The translations under genes and the position numbers were made by a program. Positions 35,319 through 46,346 of a stretch of 64,000 nt of DNA are shown in pieces. Each line of letters starts with the position of its first letter. Position 1 is the stretch's first letter. The stretch spans positions 1 through 64,000 of the forward strand of contig CANCDR010000012.1 in NCBI GenBank assembly GCA_947374865.1. Reading direction: 5' to 3'. The notes beneath the pieces were generated by a model. That model saw only the letters and a program-made list of their open reading frames with translations, was not told the origin of the DNA and ran no database searches. Source of the DNA: Oxalobacteraceae bacterium (GTDB lineage: Bacteria > Pseudomonadota > Gammaproteobacteria > Burkholderiales > Burkholderiaceae_D).

Positions 35319-36470
35319 TTAACTTAAATTTTGAATATGCCACGCATCATTTTGAAACACGATCGCGCGGTCGCAGTCGAATTCGTCCTGATCATTGTCG
35401 TGGCCGGGTAAATTTTGAATTACGATTTCGCCTGCGCGGCGTAATTCAGCAATTTTTTCGTTCAACGCAGCGCTTTTGCCCCAAGGAGCGCGAATGGCCG
35501 CCTTGCGTGGCGCGCTCGGCAGCAGTCGCGCCAATTCGCGCAAATCCAGCGAGAAGCCGGTGGCGGGACGTGCGCGGCCAAAGGCTTCGCCGACATGGTC
35601 ATAGCGGCCACCGCGGGCGACCGCATTGGGCAGGCCGGGGACGTAGATGGCAAACATGGCGCCGCTTTCGTATTGGTAGCCGCGCAGATCGGCCAGATCG
35701 ATCGTGACCTTGGCGCTACCGGCCAGATCAAGCAAGGCGGTCAGGTCATCGAGCGCTTGGGTAATGCCTGGCATTGCAGGCAAAGCCTTGCGGGCCCGGT
35801 CAAGCACTTCGCGTTCGCCATACAACGAGGTCAAGGCCAGTAGTGCATCGCGCGTGACTGGCGCGTAATCAGCACATAATATTTTGAGCCCTGGCGCATC
35901 CTTGGCGCGCAGCAGAGCGACTAAGGCGATCTGATCGCGCTGGGCGGCGGCATCGGTGGCGATGATCGCGCGCAGAATGCCGACGTGGCACAAATCAAGG
36001 CGTACCTGGGTAAAACCGGCCAAAGCCAACGTTGCCAAGGCCAGCTCCTGGATTTCGGCATCGGCTTCGAGACCGGCGTGACCATAAATTTCGGCACCGA
36101 TTTGCAGCGGCTCGCGGGTCGCATGTAAGCCAATCGGCAGAGTATGCAAGACGCTGCCGGCGTAGCACAGACGCGTGACCGAGGCGCGGTTTAACAAATG
36201 GGCATCGATACGCGCAACCTGCGTGGTCATGTCGGCGCGTAGTCCCATGGTGCGGCCAGAGAGCTGATCGACCAGCTTGAAAGTGCGCAGATTCATGTCG
36301 TCACCGGCACCGGCGAGTAGTGATTCCACATACTCCAGCAGGGGCGGCATGACCAGTTCGTAGCCGTACAGGCGGTATTGATCCAGAATAGCGCGCCGCA
36401 ATTCTTCTATTTTGCGCGCTTCGGACGGCAATACGTCGGCAATGTTTTCAGGTAAAAGCCAGTTCGGCAT
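35319..36470 (-). CDS. hisZ: ATP phosphoribosyltransferase regulatory subunit HisZ
   Basis: HisS-like, catalytically inactive partner of short-form HisG at the first step of histidine synthesis. The 383 residues start [26 protein letters not shown] and contain the class II-like motif 2 region [19 protein letters not shown] and [11 protein letters not shown]. It is placed just before purA, as in most Burkholderiales, where hisZ-purA is uncoupled from the main his operon. The small YjeT-type gene often found upstream is not visible in the 154-base gap to hflC. Confidence 0.95.
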   Translation of the reverse strand: MPNWLLPENIADVLPSEARKIEELRRAILDQYRLYGYELVMPPLLEYVESLLAGAGDDMNLRTFKLVDQLSGRTMGLRADMTTQVARIDAHLLNRASVTRLCYAGSVLHTLPIGLHATREPLQIGAEIYGHAGLEADAEIQELALATLALAGFTQVRLDLCHVGILRAIIATDAAAQRDQIALVALLRAKDAPGLKILCADYAPVTRDALLALTSLYGEREVLDRARKALPAMPGITQALDDLTALLDLAGSAKVTIDLADLRGYQYESGAMFAIYVPGLPNAVARGGRYDHVGEAFGRARPATGFSLDLRELARLLPSAPRKAAIRAPWGKSAALNEKIAELRRAGEIVIQNLPGHDNDQDEFDCDRAIVFQNDAWHIQNLS

Positions 36471-36624
36471 GAAAGTATGAAAAACGTCAGAGTTAAAAAA
36501 AACTCACACAGCGGGCGCGTGCTTCATCGCGGAAGCATGCAGCCAGACTCAGTGTATGTCATGGAAACAAATTGTCGACGCGCTACCGGACCGCTCTCAG
36601 GCAGCCACTGGCAGCGCGCAGATG

Positions 36625-37518
36625 TTATTTTTTACTGGATGAAGCCGCGCCGGTACCCGAACCCTTGAAGTATTTAAAGAATTCGGAATTGGCATCGACG
36701 ACCAGCATGTCACTGCGATTTTTAAAGCTGGCGCGGTATGCATCGAGGCTGCGATAAAATTTATAGAATTCCGGATTTTGTCCGAATGCCTGGGCATAAA
36801 TTTGCGAAGCCTTGGCATCGCCGTCGCCACGAATCTGTTCTGCATCCCGATACGCTTCGGCCAAAATAACGGTCCGCTGACGATCAGCATCGGCGCGAAT
36901 TTTTTCTGATTCGGCAGCACCGGTGGAACGTAACTCGTTGGCCACCCTCACCCGCTCGGCCTTCATACGGTCGTACACCGAATTATTGATCTGTTCGACG
37001 TAATCGACGCGCTTTAAGCGCACATCGATGATTTCTACGCCAATCTGTTTGGACTCATCGGTGACCTTTTTACGGATCGCATCCATCACCTTGCCGCGCT
37101 CGCCAGAAATCACTTCACGCACCGTGCGCTTGGTAATTTCATCGTTTAAGGCCGCTTTAACGATTTGCGACATACGATCCTGGGCGCGACGCTCTTCACC
37201 GCCAAAGCTAACGAAATACAGCCGTGGTTCAATGATTTTCCACTTGACGAAGGCATCAACGAGGATATTTTTCTTTTCGGCGGTAATGAAGCGGTCGGCT
37301 TCCGGTGAATCAAGCGTCAGGATACGCTTATCGAGAAACAGCACGTTTTGGAACGGTGGCGGCAGTTTAAAATGCAGACCTGGTTCCTTGATGACTTGCT
37401 TGACCTCACCCAGGGCGAAGACAATGGCGTACTGCCTTTGATCGACCACAAAGAGGGTCGAGTAAAGCACGATCAGGGCAATGAAGCCCGTGACGGCAAA
37501 AGAAAATAAACGGTTCAT
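36625..37518 (-). CDS. hflC: HflC, SPFH-domain membrane protease modulator
   Basis: Forms with HflK the periplasmic assembly that surrounds FtsH in the inner membrane. The N-terminus (MNRLFSFAVTGFIALIVLYSTLFVVDQRQYAIVFALGEV) is a signal anchor followed by the band-7/SPFH domain. RDAEQIRGDGDAKASQIYAQAFG is typical of the C-terminal coiled coil. Length is 297 residues. Its ATG overlaps the hflK stop by one base (TAATG), so the pair is translationally coupled. Confidence 0.96.
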   Translation of the reverse strand: MNRLFSFAVTGFIALIVLYSTLFVVDQRQYAIVFALGEVKQVIKEPGLHFKLPPPFQNVLFLDKRILTLDSPEADRFITAEKKNILVDAFVKWKIIEPRLYFVSFGGEERRAQDRMSQIVKAALNDEITKRTVREVISGERGKVMDAIRKKVTDESKQIGVEIIDVRLKRVDYVEQINNSVYDRMKAERVRVANELRSTGAAESEKIRADADRQRTVILAEAYRDAEQIRGDGDAKASQIYAQAFGQNPEFYKFYRSLDAYRASFKNRSDMLVVDANSEFFKYFKGSGTGAASSSKK

Positions 37519-38819
37519 TAACGTGTCTCCCGATCGCGTGATTCGCGGCTGTCGCGGCTACGAGAATCCTTTTGACGCTGAATTTCAATCGTTGGTAAGC
37601 TGTCTGGTACAGCGGGCGCAGGTGTGGTGGCGGCTGACTTGTTGGCGTTACCGTCGCTGGCCGACTGCGCGATCAATTTGTCGAGTGGAAGATACAGCAG
37701 ATTACTGCCGCTCTTGGCGTCTACCATGACCTTGGTGGTGGTAGCAAAAATCTGCTGCATGGTATCGAGATACATACGATCGCGGGTCACGCCCGGCGCC
37801 TTGTTATATTCGACCAAGACCTGCTTGAAACGTGCCGCTTCACCCTGGGCTGTGGCGACCACGCGCGCACGGTAGCCTTCGGACTCTTCCTGCAGACGCG
37901 AAGCATTACCGCGTGCCTTAGGAATCACGTCATTAGCGTAGGCCTGGCCTTCATTCTTTTGCCGTTCGCGGTCCTGACCTGCCTTGACGGCATCGTCAAA
38001 GGCTGCCTGTACCTGCTCCGGTGGCTGCACGCCCTGCATGGTCACATTGGTGACCTGGGCGCCGGTTTGATAGCGATCGAGCGTTTCCTGCATCAATTGC
38101 GCGACATCGAAGGCGACTTTTTCACGCCCTTCGTACAACACAAAATCCATCTTGCTGCGGCCGACGATTTCACGAATCGAGGTCTCGGCGACCTGGCGCA
38201 CGGTGTCATCCTGGTCACGATTACTAAATACCCAGTCGGAGGCATTTTTCAGGCGATATTGCACGGCAAATTGAATATCGATGATGTTTTCGTCATCGGT
38301 CAGCATGAGCGATTCACGCGGCTGTTTGTTACGCACATTATTGCGATAACCAACTTCGACGGTACGCACCTGCGAAACGTTGACGATTTCATTCGATTGA
38401 ATCGGATACGGCCAGCGCCAGTTAAAACCCGCTGGCGTGGTGTGACTGTATTTGCCGAAGGTCAGAATCACGGCAGTTTGCCCTTCCTGGACGATGAAGA
38501 AGCCGCTGACCAGCCACAAAAAACCGACGATCACAGCGATCACGCCTGCACCGAGACCAGCACCGCGCATGTCGGGTTTGAAACCGTCGCCGCCCAAACC
38601 ACCGCCACCGCCGCCATTCCCTTTGCCGTTGAAAAGCTTGTTCAGACGTTGGTTAAAGTCACGCCATAGCTGATCCAGATCAGGCGGTCCCTCCACAGGC
38701 TTCTTGCGCTCTTGAGAAGGCGGTTTCTTGTCCTCGTCGGAACCACGGCCCCAGCCGGGATCATTCAGCGAGAACTTCAGGCCGATTTTTTTTAAAGTCG
38801 CTAGCATTCTTTGGCTCAT
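37518..38819 (-). CDS. hflK: HflK, SPFH-domain membrane protease modulator
   Basis: Partner of HflC. The 433-residue protein has a Gly-rich cytoplasmic N-terminus (GNGGGGGGLGG), a membrane segment near 93-113 (AGVIAVIVGFLWLVSGFF), the SPFH domain (VQEGQTAVILTFGKY) and a coiled coil with ARGNASRLQEESEGYRARV. The tail is rich in Ser, Arg and Asp. It follows hflX by 59 bases in the hfq-hflX-hflK-hflC order found in most proteobacteria. Confidence 0.96.
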   Translation of the reverse strand: MSQRMLATLKKIGLKFSLNDPGWGRGSDEDKKPPSQERKKPVEGPPDLDQLWRDFNQRLNKLFNGKGNGGGGGGLGGDGFKPDMRGAGLGAGVIAVIVGFLWLVSGFFIVQEGQTAVILTFGKYSHTTPAGFNWRWPYPIQSNEIVNVSQVRTVEVGYRNNVRNKQPRESLMLTDDENIIDIQFAVQYRLKNASDWVFSNRDQDDTVRQVAETSIREIVGRSKMDFVLYEGREKVAFDVAQLMQETLDRYQTGAQVTNVTMQGVQPPEQVQAAFDDAVKAGQDRERQKNEGQAYANDVIPKARGNASRLQEESEGYRARVVATAQGEAARFKQVLVEYNKAPGVTRDRMYLDTMQQIFATTTKVMVDAKSGSNLLYLPLDKLIAQSASDGNANKSAATTPAPAVPDSLPTIEIQRQKDSRSRDSRESRDRETR

Positions 38820-38878
38820 TATGGCGCGTCACATTCACAAACGGGTTCAATTGCAAGCAAAAATTATTATTAACCCAA

Positions 38879-40006
38879 CTACCCATCTTCAGGCGCCGTT
38901 GTAGCCTGAAATTCCAAACCGTCCTGGCTACCAGCCGGCCGGTTTGCCATCGCCGCTTCGGTCAGCGCAGTGCGCAGTAAATTTAAACCTGCGCCAGACT
39001 GTGCACTGACAAAAACACGGCGAATTTTATCATATTCATCTCGTTCCAAAGCAGGCTCAAGACCGCTGGCATCAATCTTGTTCCAGACCAGAATCTGCGG
39101 AATATGATCGGCGCCAATTTCCTTGAGTACCAAATTGACTTGTTCAATTTGCTCCATGCGCACCGGGCTGGCGCCATCGACCACATGCAGCAGCAGATCG
39201 GCATGGATGGTTTCTTCCAGGGTGGCGCGAAAGGCCGCCACTAATTGGTGCGGCAATTCACGAATAAAGCCTACTGTATCAGACAAAATGACATTGCCGG
39301 CTTCACCAAGATAAATCCGTCGCGAGGTCGTATCGAGCGTGGCGAATAACTGATCGGCGGCGAAGACCTTGGATTTGGCCAGGGCGTTAAAAAGCGTCGA
39401 CTTTCCGGCGTTGGTATAACCGACCAAGGAAACCGAAAAGGCATTATTGCGTCCGCGTGAGCGACGCTGCGTATCGTGTTGTTTTCGCAGCTTTTCCAGT
39501 TTGGCGCGCAGGGCTTTGACCCGTTCACCGATCAAGCGACGATCGGTTTCCAGCTGGGTTTCACCCGGTCCGCGCAGGCCAATACCGCCCTTTTGACGTT
39601 CAAGGTGGGTCCAGCCGCGCACCAGTCGTGTGGCCAGATGCTGCAATTGGGCCAGTTCGACTTGTACCTTACCCTCATGACTTTGTGCACGCTGGGCGAA
39701 AATATCCAAGATCAGACTGGTCCGATCGATGACGCGCACGCTTAAATGACGCTCCAGGTTTCGCTGCTGGGCAGGCGACAGGGCGTGATTAAAAATCACC
39801 AGGGAAAGTTCGTGATCCGTGACAGCAGCAGCAATTTCATCTGCTTTGCCAGAACCGACAAACAAGGCAGCATCCGGGCTGCCACGTTTGCATGTAATTG
39901 TTGTGAATGGCTGGGCCCCGGCCGACTTTGCCAGCAGGGACAGCTCTTCGAGACTGGCGACAAAGTCGCCCTTGCCGAAATCAACGCCGACTAGCGCAGT
40001 TCGCAT
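38879..40006 (-). CDS. hflX: Ribosome-associated GTPase HflX
   Basis: Splits stalled ribosomes under stress in known bacteria. The 375 residues have the N-terminal HflX domain (FVGSGKADEIA, IFNHALSPAQQRNLERHL), the GPGETQLETDRR motif and a G domain with P-loop GYTNAGKSTLFNAL, DTVGFI and NKID. Length matches the betaproteobacterial form. It lies 36 bases downstream of hfq. Confidence 0.97.
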   Translation of the reverse strand: MRTALVGVDFGKGDFVASLEELSLLAKSAGAQPFTTITCKRGSPDAALFVGSGKADEIAAAVTDHELSLVIFNHALSPAQQRNLERHLSVRVIDRTSLILDIFAQRAQSHEGKVQVELAQLQHLATRLVRGWTHLERQKGGIGLRGPGETQLETDRRLIGERVKALRAKLEKLRKQHDTQRRSRGRNNAFSVSLVGYTNAGKSTLFNALAKSKVFAADQLFATLDTTSRRIYLGEAGNVILSDTVGFIRELPHQLVAAFRATLEETIHADLLLHVVDGASPVRMEQIEQVNLVLKEIGADHIPQILVWNKIDASGLEPALERDEYDKIRRVFVSAQSGAGLNLLRTALTEAAMANRPAGSQDGLEFQATTAPEDG

Positions 40007-40042
40007 AAGGCCCTGCGCTTGAACGATGTGGTGATCAATGCC

Positions 40043-40279
40043 TTATTCGGCTTCAGGTTCGAGGCTCAGGTTGACAGCTCTTGCCGGCACGACCGTCGAA
40101 ATGGCGTGTTTATAGACCATTTGTGTCACGGTATTTCGGAGCAGAACGACGTATTGATCAAATGATTCAATGTGTCCCTGCAGTTTGATACCGTTGACCA
40201 GGTAGATGGAAACCGGAACGTGTTCCTTGCGTAAGGCGTTCAGGAAGGGGTCTTGTAACAGTTGCCCTTTATTACTCAT
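40043..40279 (-). CDS. hfq: RNA chaperone Hfq
   Basis: Hexameric Sm-like protein pairing small RNAs with mRNAs. The ATG at 40279 ([27 protein letters not shown]) has GGAG five bases upstream and gives 78 residues; the frame upstream to 40381 is not used. Sm1 ([20 protein letters not shown]) and Sm2 ([10 protein letters not shown]) motifs are intact. The short acidic C-terminus (LSLEPEAE) replaces the long tail of the enteric protein. A 117-base gap separates it from der, so it may have its own promoter. Confidence 0.98.
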   Translation of the reverse strand: MSNKGQLLQDPFLNALRKEHVPVSIYLVNGIKLQGHIESFDQYVVLLRNTVTQMVYKHAISTVVPARAVNLSLEPEAE

Positions 40280-40396
40280 GGCAGCTCCAATGTGTTGTTG
40301 TAGTAAGGAAGTGGAGACTCTCGAAATAATTTCAAGAGCTCGATGTGGAATCTCTGCAAACTTTAAACTATTTTTCTGCAATATGCCAAAGTTCGG

Positions 40397-41737
40397 CTAT
40401 TTCTCGGTATGTGAAAAGGGGTTTTTCCCGGAACGGAACTCAATACGTAGTGGAGTGCCGACAAGCGAAAAGGTTTCCCGAAAATGTTTTTCAAGATAGC
40501 GTTTGTAGTTATCTTCAATCGAATCAAGGGCATTCCCGTGAATGACCACAATAGGCGGATTCTGACCACCCTGATGCGCATAGCGCAATTTAGGACGGAT
40601 CGATCCACGCCGACGTGGCTGCTGATGTTCGACGGCTTCAATTAAGGCGCGCGTCAATTTCGGCGTGGTCAAGTTAGCCGTGGCCGCCGCATAAGCAGCG
40701 TCGACCGATTTCATCATCGGCCCAAGACCCGTCGACTTGAGCGCTGAAATAAAATGCGTCTTGGCGAACGACAGGAAGCTGAGTTTTCGCTCGAGGTCCA
40801 TTTTGATGGTATCGCGCTGATCGCTAGTCATCCCATCCCATTTATTCACGCCGATCACCAAGGCCCGGCCTGATTCAAGAATGAAGCCGGCGATGTGGGC
40901 ATCTTGCTCGGAAATATCTTGCTGCGCGTCGAGCAGTAAAATCACGACATTGGCTTCGGAAATCGACTGCAGGGTTTTAACGACGGAGAATTTTTCGATC
41001 GCTTCAAATACCTTGCCCTTACGGCGAATACCGGCTGTGTCGATCAGACTGTATTGCCGGCCATCGCGCTCAAACAGGATTTCAATTGAATCACGCGTGG
41101 TACCGGGCATATCAAAAGCGATGACCCGCTCCTCACCCAGCAGCGTGTTGACCAGGGTTGACTTGCCCACATTCGGCCGGCCGACAATGGCGATCCGCAC
41201 GCCACGATCCAACAGAGGCGATTCTTCTTCGACCGGACGCGAGGCGAGCGCAATATTGAGCGATTCGTCGACCAGATCCATCACGCCATCACCGTGCGCC
41301 GATGAAATGACATACGGGTCGCCCATGCCCAGCTCGTAAAAATCGGCGGTCACGGAGGTGTACTTCATACCTTCTGATTTATTCACCACCAGCATGACTG
41401 AACGGCCCGATTTACGTAAAAAATCGGTGATGGTTTTATCATGCGGCGTCAGACCTTGACGACCATCGACCATGAAGATCACGACGTCGGCTTCCGCCAC
41501 CGCCTGACGGGTCTGCTTGGCCATTTCAAACATGATGCCCTCTTTGGCCACCGGCTCAAAACCGCCAGTGTCGATGACCAGAAAAGGACGCTCACCCATA
41601 CGACCTTCGCCATAGTGACGATCGCGCGTTAAGCCTGGCATGTCGGCAACGAGCGCATCGCGCGAGCGCGTGAGTCGATTGAATAAGGTGGATTTGCCGA
41701 CGTTGGGTCGGCCTACTAATGCAATAACGGGTTTCAT
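40397..41737 (-). CDS. der: Ribosome biogenesis GTPase Der (EngA)
   Basis: Tandem G-domain GTPase acting in 50S assembly. Both P-loops read [10 protein letters not shown] (residues about 8-17 and 185-194). The first has DTGGF and NKSEG, the second [10 protein letters not shown] and NKWDG. The C-terminal KH-like domain ([20 protein letters not shown]) completes a 446-residue protein. It starts 10 bases after bamB, as in other proteobacteria. Confidence 0.97.
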   Translation of the reverse strand: MKPVIALVGRPNVGKSTLFNRLTRSRDALVADMPGLTRDRHYGEGRMGERPFLVIDTGGFEPVAKEGIMFEMAKQTRQAVAEADVVIFMVDGRQGLTPHDKTITDFLRKSGRSVMLVVNKSEGMKYTSVTADFYELGMGDPYVISSAHGDGVMDLVDESLNIALASRPVEEESPLLDRGVRIAIVGRPNVGKSTLVNTLLGEERVIAFDMPGTTRDSIEILFERDGRQYSLIDTAGIRRKGKVFEAIEKFSVVKTLQSISEANVVILLLDAQQDISEQDAHIAGFILESGRALVIGVNKWDGMTSDQRDTIKMDLERKLSFLSFAKTHFISALKSTGLGPMMKSVDAAYAAATANLTTPKLTRALIEAVEHQQPRRRGSIRPKLRYAHQGGQNPPIVVIHGNALDSIEDNYKRYLEKHFRETFSLVGTPLRIEFRSGKNPFSHTEK

Positions 41738-41747
41738 TAAACGATGA

Positions 41748-42923
41748 TTACTCGGTCGCTAAAGCGACCATTGTCCCTGATTGGGTTTGAAATATAAGAT
41801 GTGCGCCATAATTCACAGGCGCGGCGAAAATTGTTCCCTTGTCGGTTTTAACGCGCGCTAACAAGGCGCCGTCTTCACGCGACAAGAAATGTATGAAGCC
41901 CTGATAGTCGCCAACCACGACCGCACGGCCGAAAGAGAATGGCGTCGACAGACGGCGATAGCTCAGCTTGCCGTTGCGCCAAACGCTCACACCGTTGTCC
42001 CGCGTGAGCGCGTTGACGTTGCCCTTTTCATCTGCCACGAACACAAAACGCTCGTCCAAACCAACACCGGCATAGCTCGACATGTCTTTTGACCAGCGTG
42101 CGGCACCATTCACGGCATCAAAGCAGGCAACCTTGCCCTGGAAGGCGATGGTACAGACATCGCGATCGATCAGCATTGGGGTTCCGGCGGAATCGGCGAT
42201 CCGTTCCAGTTCGGTCGCGCCTTTGGGATCGCCAACAACGCCCTCCCACAAGACCACACCGCTATTGAGTGACAAGGCGATGATCCGACCACCCGGCAGC
42301 GCCGCATAAGCCGCGTTCTTGCCGATCGCAATGCCTGGCGCATTACGCAGCATGAGCGTAGGAACAGTGCGCTGCACCGACCATTTACGCGTACCGGTGT
42401 TGATGTCGTAGGCACTGATCCGGTTATCGACGCTGCGTACAATCACTAAACCACCGCCCACCGCCGGTGCCGACAAGACCTCACTCGATGCCTGGGCCCT
42501 CCAGCGCAGCTTGCCCGCGGTATCAAAGGCCAATACCGCGCCTTTGTCACTGGCGACGGCGACGGTGTCGCCATTCGCGCCCACGCCTGCTGAAAGCGGC
42601 ATGCCGGCATCAATGCGCCAGCTGACTTTGCCGGTGTTCGCATCAAGGCGGGTGATATTGCCATTGGCAGCCGCTGCGTACACGGCGTCGCCGATCAGGG
42701 CCGGGGAAAAGAGGAAGCGATCACCATCACCTATCGAGGTTTCCCAGGCGGTTTTAACGACCATGGTGGATTTAAATTCCACCAGTTCGGCGGGTAAATT
42801 TTTGCTTTTGTCTTTGCTGGCGAACGGGTTCCAGGACTCGATCGTTGAACATCCTGCGATCAACATGATCGTCATCGCGCAGCTCAACTTGACTGCCGCG
42901 ATCTTGACTTTCGAAATACGCAT
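41748..42923 (-). CDS. bamB: Outer membrane assembly lipoprotein BamB
   Basis: Lipoprotein component of the BAM complex that inserts beta-barrel proteins. The N-terminus carries a lipobox (MIMLIAGC-type: [15 protein letters not shown]). Repeated PQQ-like propeller blades follow, e.g. [22 protein letters not shown] and [15 protein letters not shown]. Length 391 residues. It begins 8 bases after yfgM, giving the usual hisS-yfgM-bamB-der order. Confidence 0.94.
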   Translation of the reverse strand: MRISKVKIAAVKLSCAMTIMLIAGCSTIESWNPFASKDKSKNLPAELVEFKSTMVVKTAWETSIGDGDRFLFSPALIGDAVYAAAANGNITRLDANTGKVSWRIDAGMPLSAGVGANGDTVAVASDKGAVLAFDTAGKLRWRAQASSEVLSAPAVGGGLVIVRSVDNRISAYDINTGTRKWSVQRTVPTLMLRNAPGIAIGKNAAYAALPGGRIIALSLNSGVVLWEGVVGDPKGATELERIADSAGTPMLIDRDVCTIAFQGKVACFDAVNGAARWSKDMSSYAGVGLDERFVFVADEKGNVNALTRDNGVSVWRNGKLSYRRLSTPFSFGRAVVVGDYQGFIHFLSREDGALLARVKTDKGTIFAAPVNYGAHLIFQTQSGTMVALATE

Positions 42924-42931
42924 GGTGATCC

Positions 42932-43591
42932 TTATTTAGGTGAAGACACGGCCTTGGCCGGTGCGCCACCAATTGCATCCAGTTTTAACTGAATCAATTG
43001 ACGGCCAGGATTTTGGGCATCACTTTTATCGAGCGCGATTTGATAAGCTGCGCGCGCAAGGTCAAGTTTGTTTTGGGCGGTCAGAAGGTCGCCCTTGCGA
43101 TCGGCAACGGCTGAGGCAAACTGCTCGGGAAACTCACTGTCGATCAGCTTTAAGCCTTCGTCATACGCTTTTTCATCCAATAAGAGTCCTGCCAGACGCA
43201 GCTTGGCAATGGCTTTGAATTCATCATCCCCACGCCCAGCAATAATCCATTGCAGCTGGGTCTTGGCGGTGGCGACATCGTTGGCATCCACAGCGGATTT
43301 GGCGGCGACTAAGGCGGCCATCTGCGCATAGGCGGTGCCAGTGAATTTGGCTTCCATATCGGTCGCGGCGCGCTGTACCTTGGCATTGTCTTTGGCTGCG
43401 ACGGCTTTTTGTAATTCTTCGTACAGCATGCTGGCCTGATTTGCCTGACCTGCCTGATAGTTTTTCCAGCCATACCAGCTGGCCACGCCGGCCAAGGCAA
43501 CGATCAACAGCCAGGTGATCAAATTGCCATACTGATTCCACCAAGCTTTGATGGTCGCTAACTGCTCTTGTTCTTCGAGGTCGAATGCCAT
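42932..43591 (-). CDS. YfgM-family SecYEG-associated protein
   Basis: Single-pass inner-membrane protein with a periplasmic TPR-like domain, related to YfgM/RcsB-antagonist chaperones that associate with SecYEG and PpiD. An N-terminal FDLEEQEQLATIKAWWNQYGN precedes a membrane helix (about 23-42), and helical repeats rich in Ala, Lys and Asp follow to residue 219. It lies between hisS and bamB, supporting an envelope-assembly role. The assignment rests on synteny and topology as much as sequence. Confidence 0.88.
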   Translation of the reverse strand: MAFDLEEQEQLATIKAWWNQYGNLITWLLIVALAGVASWYGWKNYQAGQANQASMLYEELQKAVAAKDNAKVQRAATDMEAKFTGTAYAQMAALVAAKSAVDANDVATAKTQLQWIIAGRGDDEFKAIAKLRLAGLLLDEKAYDEGLKLIDSEFPEQFASAVADRKGDLLTAQNKLDLARAAYQIALDKSDAQNPGRQLIQLKLDAIGGAPAKAVSSPK

Positions 43592-43647
43592 AATAATATT
43601 GTATAAGTCGTCTGGTTAAATCGGTTTAGTGGTGGTGTAGCGGTAGT

Positions 43648-43677
43648 TTAATGATCGCTTAATGATCGCTTAATGAT
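43648..43677. repeat. 11-bp tandem repeat at the hisS stop codon
   Basis: The unit TTAATGATCGC occurs at 43648-43658 and 43659-43669, with eight bases of a third copy at 43670-43677 that includes the hisS stop codon. It looks like a recent slippage or duplication just beyond the gene end. Confidence 0.8.
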
Positions 43678-45019
43678 GATAGTGAACGTGCTCGCCATGA
43701 TCATGCTCATCCTCGCCGACGATCTGGTCGACCAGATACGCCGCTACGCCCTCAAGCGGGACGGTCGCCTGGTTATTTTCCATGTCTTCGGAACGTAAGG
43801 ATTTGACAATAGCACTGTTTTGCCGGACTTCTTCTTCGCCGATAATCACGGCATAAGCAGCTCCGCTGGCATCCGCCCTTTTCATTTGCGACTTAAAACT
43901 ACCCACACCACTGGTCGAGGCGCAATGTAGCACAACATCGAGCCCAGCATCGCGCAATCTTTCGCCTGCCACGAAGGCCTGCATCTGCGCGCCCTCTCCC
44001 TGATGCACGATATAGACGTCGCATTGATTGCTGGCGAAGATCTCGCCACCCTGCTTCATGAGCTCGAGAATGCGTTCAATTCCCATGGCAAAACCACAAG
44101 CCGGCATATTTTTACCGCCAAACATGTCGGCCAGTGAATCGTAGCGGCCACCTGCGCAAATCGTGCCCTGGGCACCGAGTTCTTCACTGACCCATTCGAA
44201 GACGGTGCGGTTATAGTAGTCCATGCCGCGCACCAGCCGCGGATTGATCTTGTAAGGGATGGCATTGTGGCGCAAGACGCTTTGCACACCCTCGAAATGC
44301 GCGCGCGAAACCTCGCCCAGATAATCGAGTAATTGCGGTGCCTGGCTGACCATGTCTTGCATGGCCGGATTTTTAGTGTCGAGGATGCGCAGCGGATTGC
44401 TGTACAGGCGGCGCTTGGCTTCCGCATCCAGAATCTCCATGTGCTGCTCGAAATAGGCGATCAGATCAATCCGGTGCTTATTGCGCTCCTCGGCGTCACC
44501 GATCGAATTGAGTTCCAGATGCACATTGGTCAGGCCCAGATCATCCCACAGCCGCTGGCATAGCATGATCAGTTCGGCATCAATATCCGGACCGGTAAAG
44601 CCCAGCGCTTCGGCGCCCACCTGATGGAATTGCCGATAGCGCCCGCGCTGCGGTTTTTCGTGCCGGAACATGGGGCCGGAATACCATAAACGCTGCGGCC
44701 GATCGTAAGTCAAATTATGCTCAATCGCAGCCCGGACAACGCCGGCAGTCGCTTCCGGACGCATCGTCAGCTGGTCACCGTTCATGCTGTCGGTAAAAGA
44801 GTACATTTCTTTTTCGACGATATCGGTGACCGCCCCCAGACCGCGGGCAAACAAGGCTGTCGGCTCCAGAATGGGCGTGCGAATTTGCTGAAAACCGTAA
44901 CTCTTCAATACCGTCTGCACGGTATTTTCAAAAATTTCCCACAAAGGGGCTTGCTCAGGCAGGATGTCATTCATGCCTTTGACACCGACGATTTTTTCTA
45001 CTTTTTTATGCTCTGCCAT
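43670..45019 (-). CDS. hisS: Histidyl-tRNA synthetase with histidine-rich C-terminal tail
   Basis: Class II synthetase charging tRNA-His. The 449 residues show [10 protein letters not shown] at the start, motif 2 [19 protein letters not shown], HisA-type [15 protein letters not shown], and GGRYDSL with motif 3 [10 protein letters not shown]. The anticodon-binding domain ends near VDQIVGED. The last dozen residues, [12 protein letters not shown], hold six histidines and are beyond the usual end of the fold. The tail may bind metal or make full-length synthesis sensitive to charged tRNA-His; both are speculation. It lies 64 bases after ispG. Confidence 0.96.
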   Translation of the reverse strand: MAEHKKVEKIVGVKGMNDILPEQAPLWEIFENTVQTVLKSYGFQQIRTPILEPTALFARGLGAVTDIVEKEMYSFTDSMNGDQLTMRPEATAGVVRAAIEHNLTYDRPQRLWYSGPMFRHEKPQRGRYRQFHQVGAEALGFTGPDIDAELIMLCQRLWDDLGLTNVHLELNSIGDAEERNKHRIDLIAYFEQHMEILDAEAKRRLYSNPLRILDTKNPAMQDMVSQAPQLLDYLGEVSRAHFEGVQSVLRHNAIPYKINPRLVRGMDYYNRTVFEWVSEELGAQGTICAGGRYDSLADMFGGKNMPACGFAMGIERILELMKQGGEIFASNQCDVYIVHQGEGAQMQAFVAGERLRDAGLDVVLHCASTSGVGSFKSQMKRADASGAAYAVIIGEEEVRQNSAIVKSLRSEDMENNQATVPLEGVAAYLVDQIVGEDEHDHGEHVHYHH

Positions 45020-45083
45020 GGTTCTACAATTCTTGATGAGAGAAGTTCTGTGATGCTTTAAATAGTCAATTAGAGTGCTTTAA

Positions 45084-46343
45084 TCAGACGTTCACTGTCT
45101 GCTGACCATAACGTGTGCGGACGTAATCGAGCACAATGGCCTGAAATTCCTGCGCAATCTGTTCGCCGCGTAAAGTCACGGTCTTTTCACCGTCAACAAA
45201 GACCGGCGCTGATGGCGTTTCACCGGTACCCGGCAAGCTGATACCAATGTTGGCGTGCTTGGATTCACCCGGGCCGTTGACGATACAACCCATGACCGCC
45301 ACATTCATCGCCTCCACGCCCGGATACTGCAATTTCCAGACCGGCATTTGCTCGCGCAAATACGTTTGAATCGATTCTGCCAGTTCCTGGAAAACCGTTG
45401 ATGTGGTTCGGCCACAGCCAGGGCAGGCAATCACCATCGGCGCAAATTTGCGCAAGCCCATGGTCTGCAAAATTTCCTGACCAACGATGACTTCCTTGCT
45501 GCGGTCCCCACCTGGTTCGGGGGTGAGCGAAATACGGATCGTGTCGCCGATGCCTTCTTGCAGCAGCACCGACAAGGCGGCCGTCGAGGCGACGATGCCT
45601 TTGCTGCCCATGCCAGCCTCGGTGAGTCCGAGATGCAGGGGATAGTCGCAACGCTGCGCCAGGGAGCGATAGACCGCGATCAAGTCCTGCACGCCCGATA
45701 CTTTGCAGGACAGGATAATTTTGTCGCCCGCCATACCGAGTTCTTCAGCACGCTGGGCGTTTTCGATGGCCGACACAATCAGTGCTTCGTACATCACCGC
45801 CTGTGCCGACCACGGTGTGCTGCGCGCGGCATTTTCATCCATGATGCGGGCCAGGAGCTGTTGATCCAGACTCCCCCAGTTGACACCGATGCGAACCGGC
45901 TTATCGTAACGACAGGCGATCTCGATCATCTGGGCGAACTGGCTATCGCGTTTGGCGCCCTGACCGACGTTGCCGGGGTTGATGCGGTATTTGGACAAGG
46001 CCTCAGCGCAGGCTGGAAAATCCTTGAGCAAGGTATGTCCGTTGTAGTGAAAATCGCCGACGATCGGCACATCAATGCCCATCTTGTCGAGCTGCTCACG
46101 AATGGCAGGGACCGCGGCGGCGGCCTCAGGATTATTCACGGTAATGCGCACCAGTTCCGAGCCCGCACGGGCTAATTCCTTGATTTGAATCGCCGTGCCG
46201 ATCACGTCGGCAGTATCCGTATTGGTCATCGACTGGATGACGATCGGCGCACCGCCACCGATGATGATTTCGCGCGCGCCATACCGAACAACGGTACTGC
46301 GGCAGGCGCGACGGGCGAGAAATCCAGAGCTGATTTGATTCAT
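45084..46343 (-). CDS. ispG: 4-hydroxy-3-methylbut-2-enyl diphosphate synthase (flavodoxin)
   Basis: Iron-sulfur enzyme of the MEP isoprenoid pathway. The 419 residues include [33 protein letters not shown], and the [4Fe-4S] ligands in CPGCGRTTS and [22 protein letters not shown]. It starts 3 bases after the rodZ-like gene's end and precedes hisS, in the widely conserved rodZ-ispG-hisS order. Confidence 0.97.
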   Translation of the reverse strand: MNQISSGFLARRACRSTVVRYGAREIIIGGGAPIVIQSMTNTDTADVIGTAIQIKELARAGSELVRITVNNPEAAAAVPAIREQLDKMGIDVPIVGDFHYNGHTLLKDFPACAEALSKYRINPGNVGQGAKRDSQFAQMIEIACRYDKPVRIGVNWGSLDQQLLARIMDENAARSTPWSAQAVMYEALIVSAIENAQRAEELGMAGDKIILSCKVSGVQDLIAVYRSLAQRCDYPLHLGLTEAGMGSKGIVASTAALSVLLQEGIGDTIRISLTPEPGGDRSKEVIVGQEILQTMGLRKFAPMVIACPGCGRTTSTVFQELAESIQTYLREQMPVWKLQYPGVEAMNVAVMGCIVNGPGESKHANIGISLPGTGETPSAPVFVDGEKTVTLRGEQIAQEFQAIVLDYVRTRYGQQTVNV

Positions 46344-46346
46344 GAA

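Noticed and set aside
37959-38669. 236-codon plus-strand ORF
   Set aside because: Antisense to hflK, which is a clear SPFH protein.
45558-46175. 205-codon plus-strand ORF
   Set aside because: Antisense shadow of ispG, without a Shine-Dalgarno or recognisable motifs.
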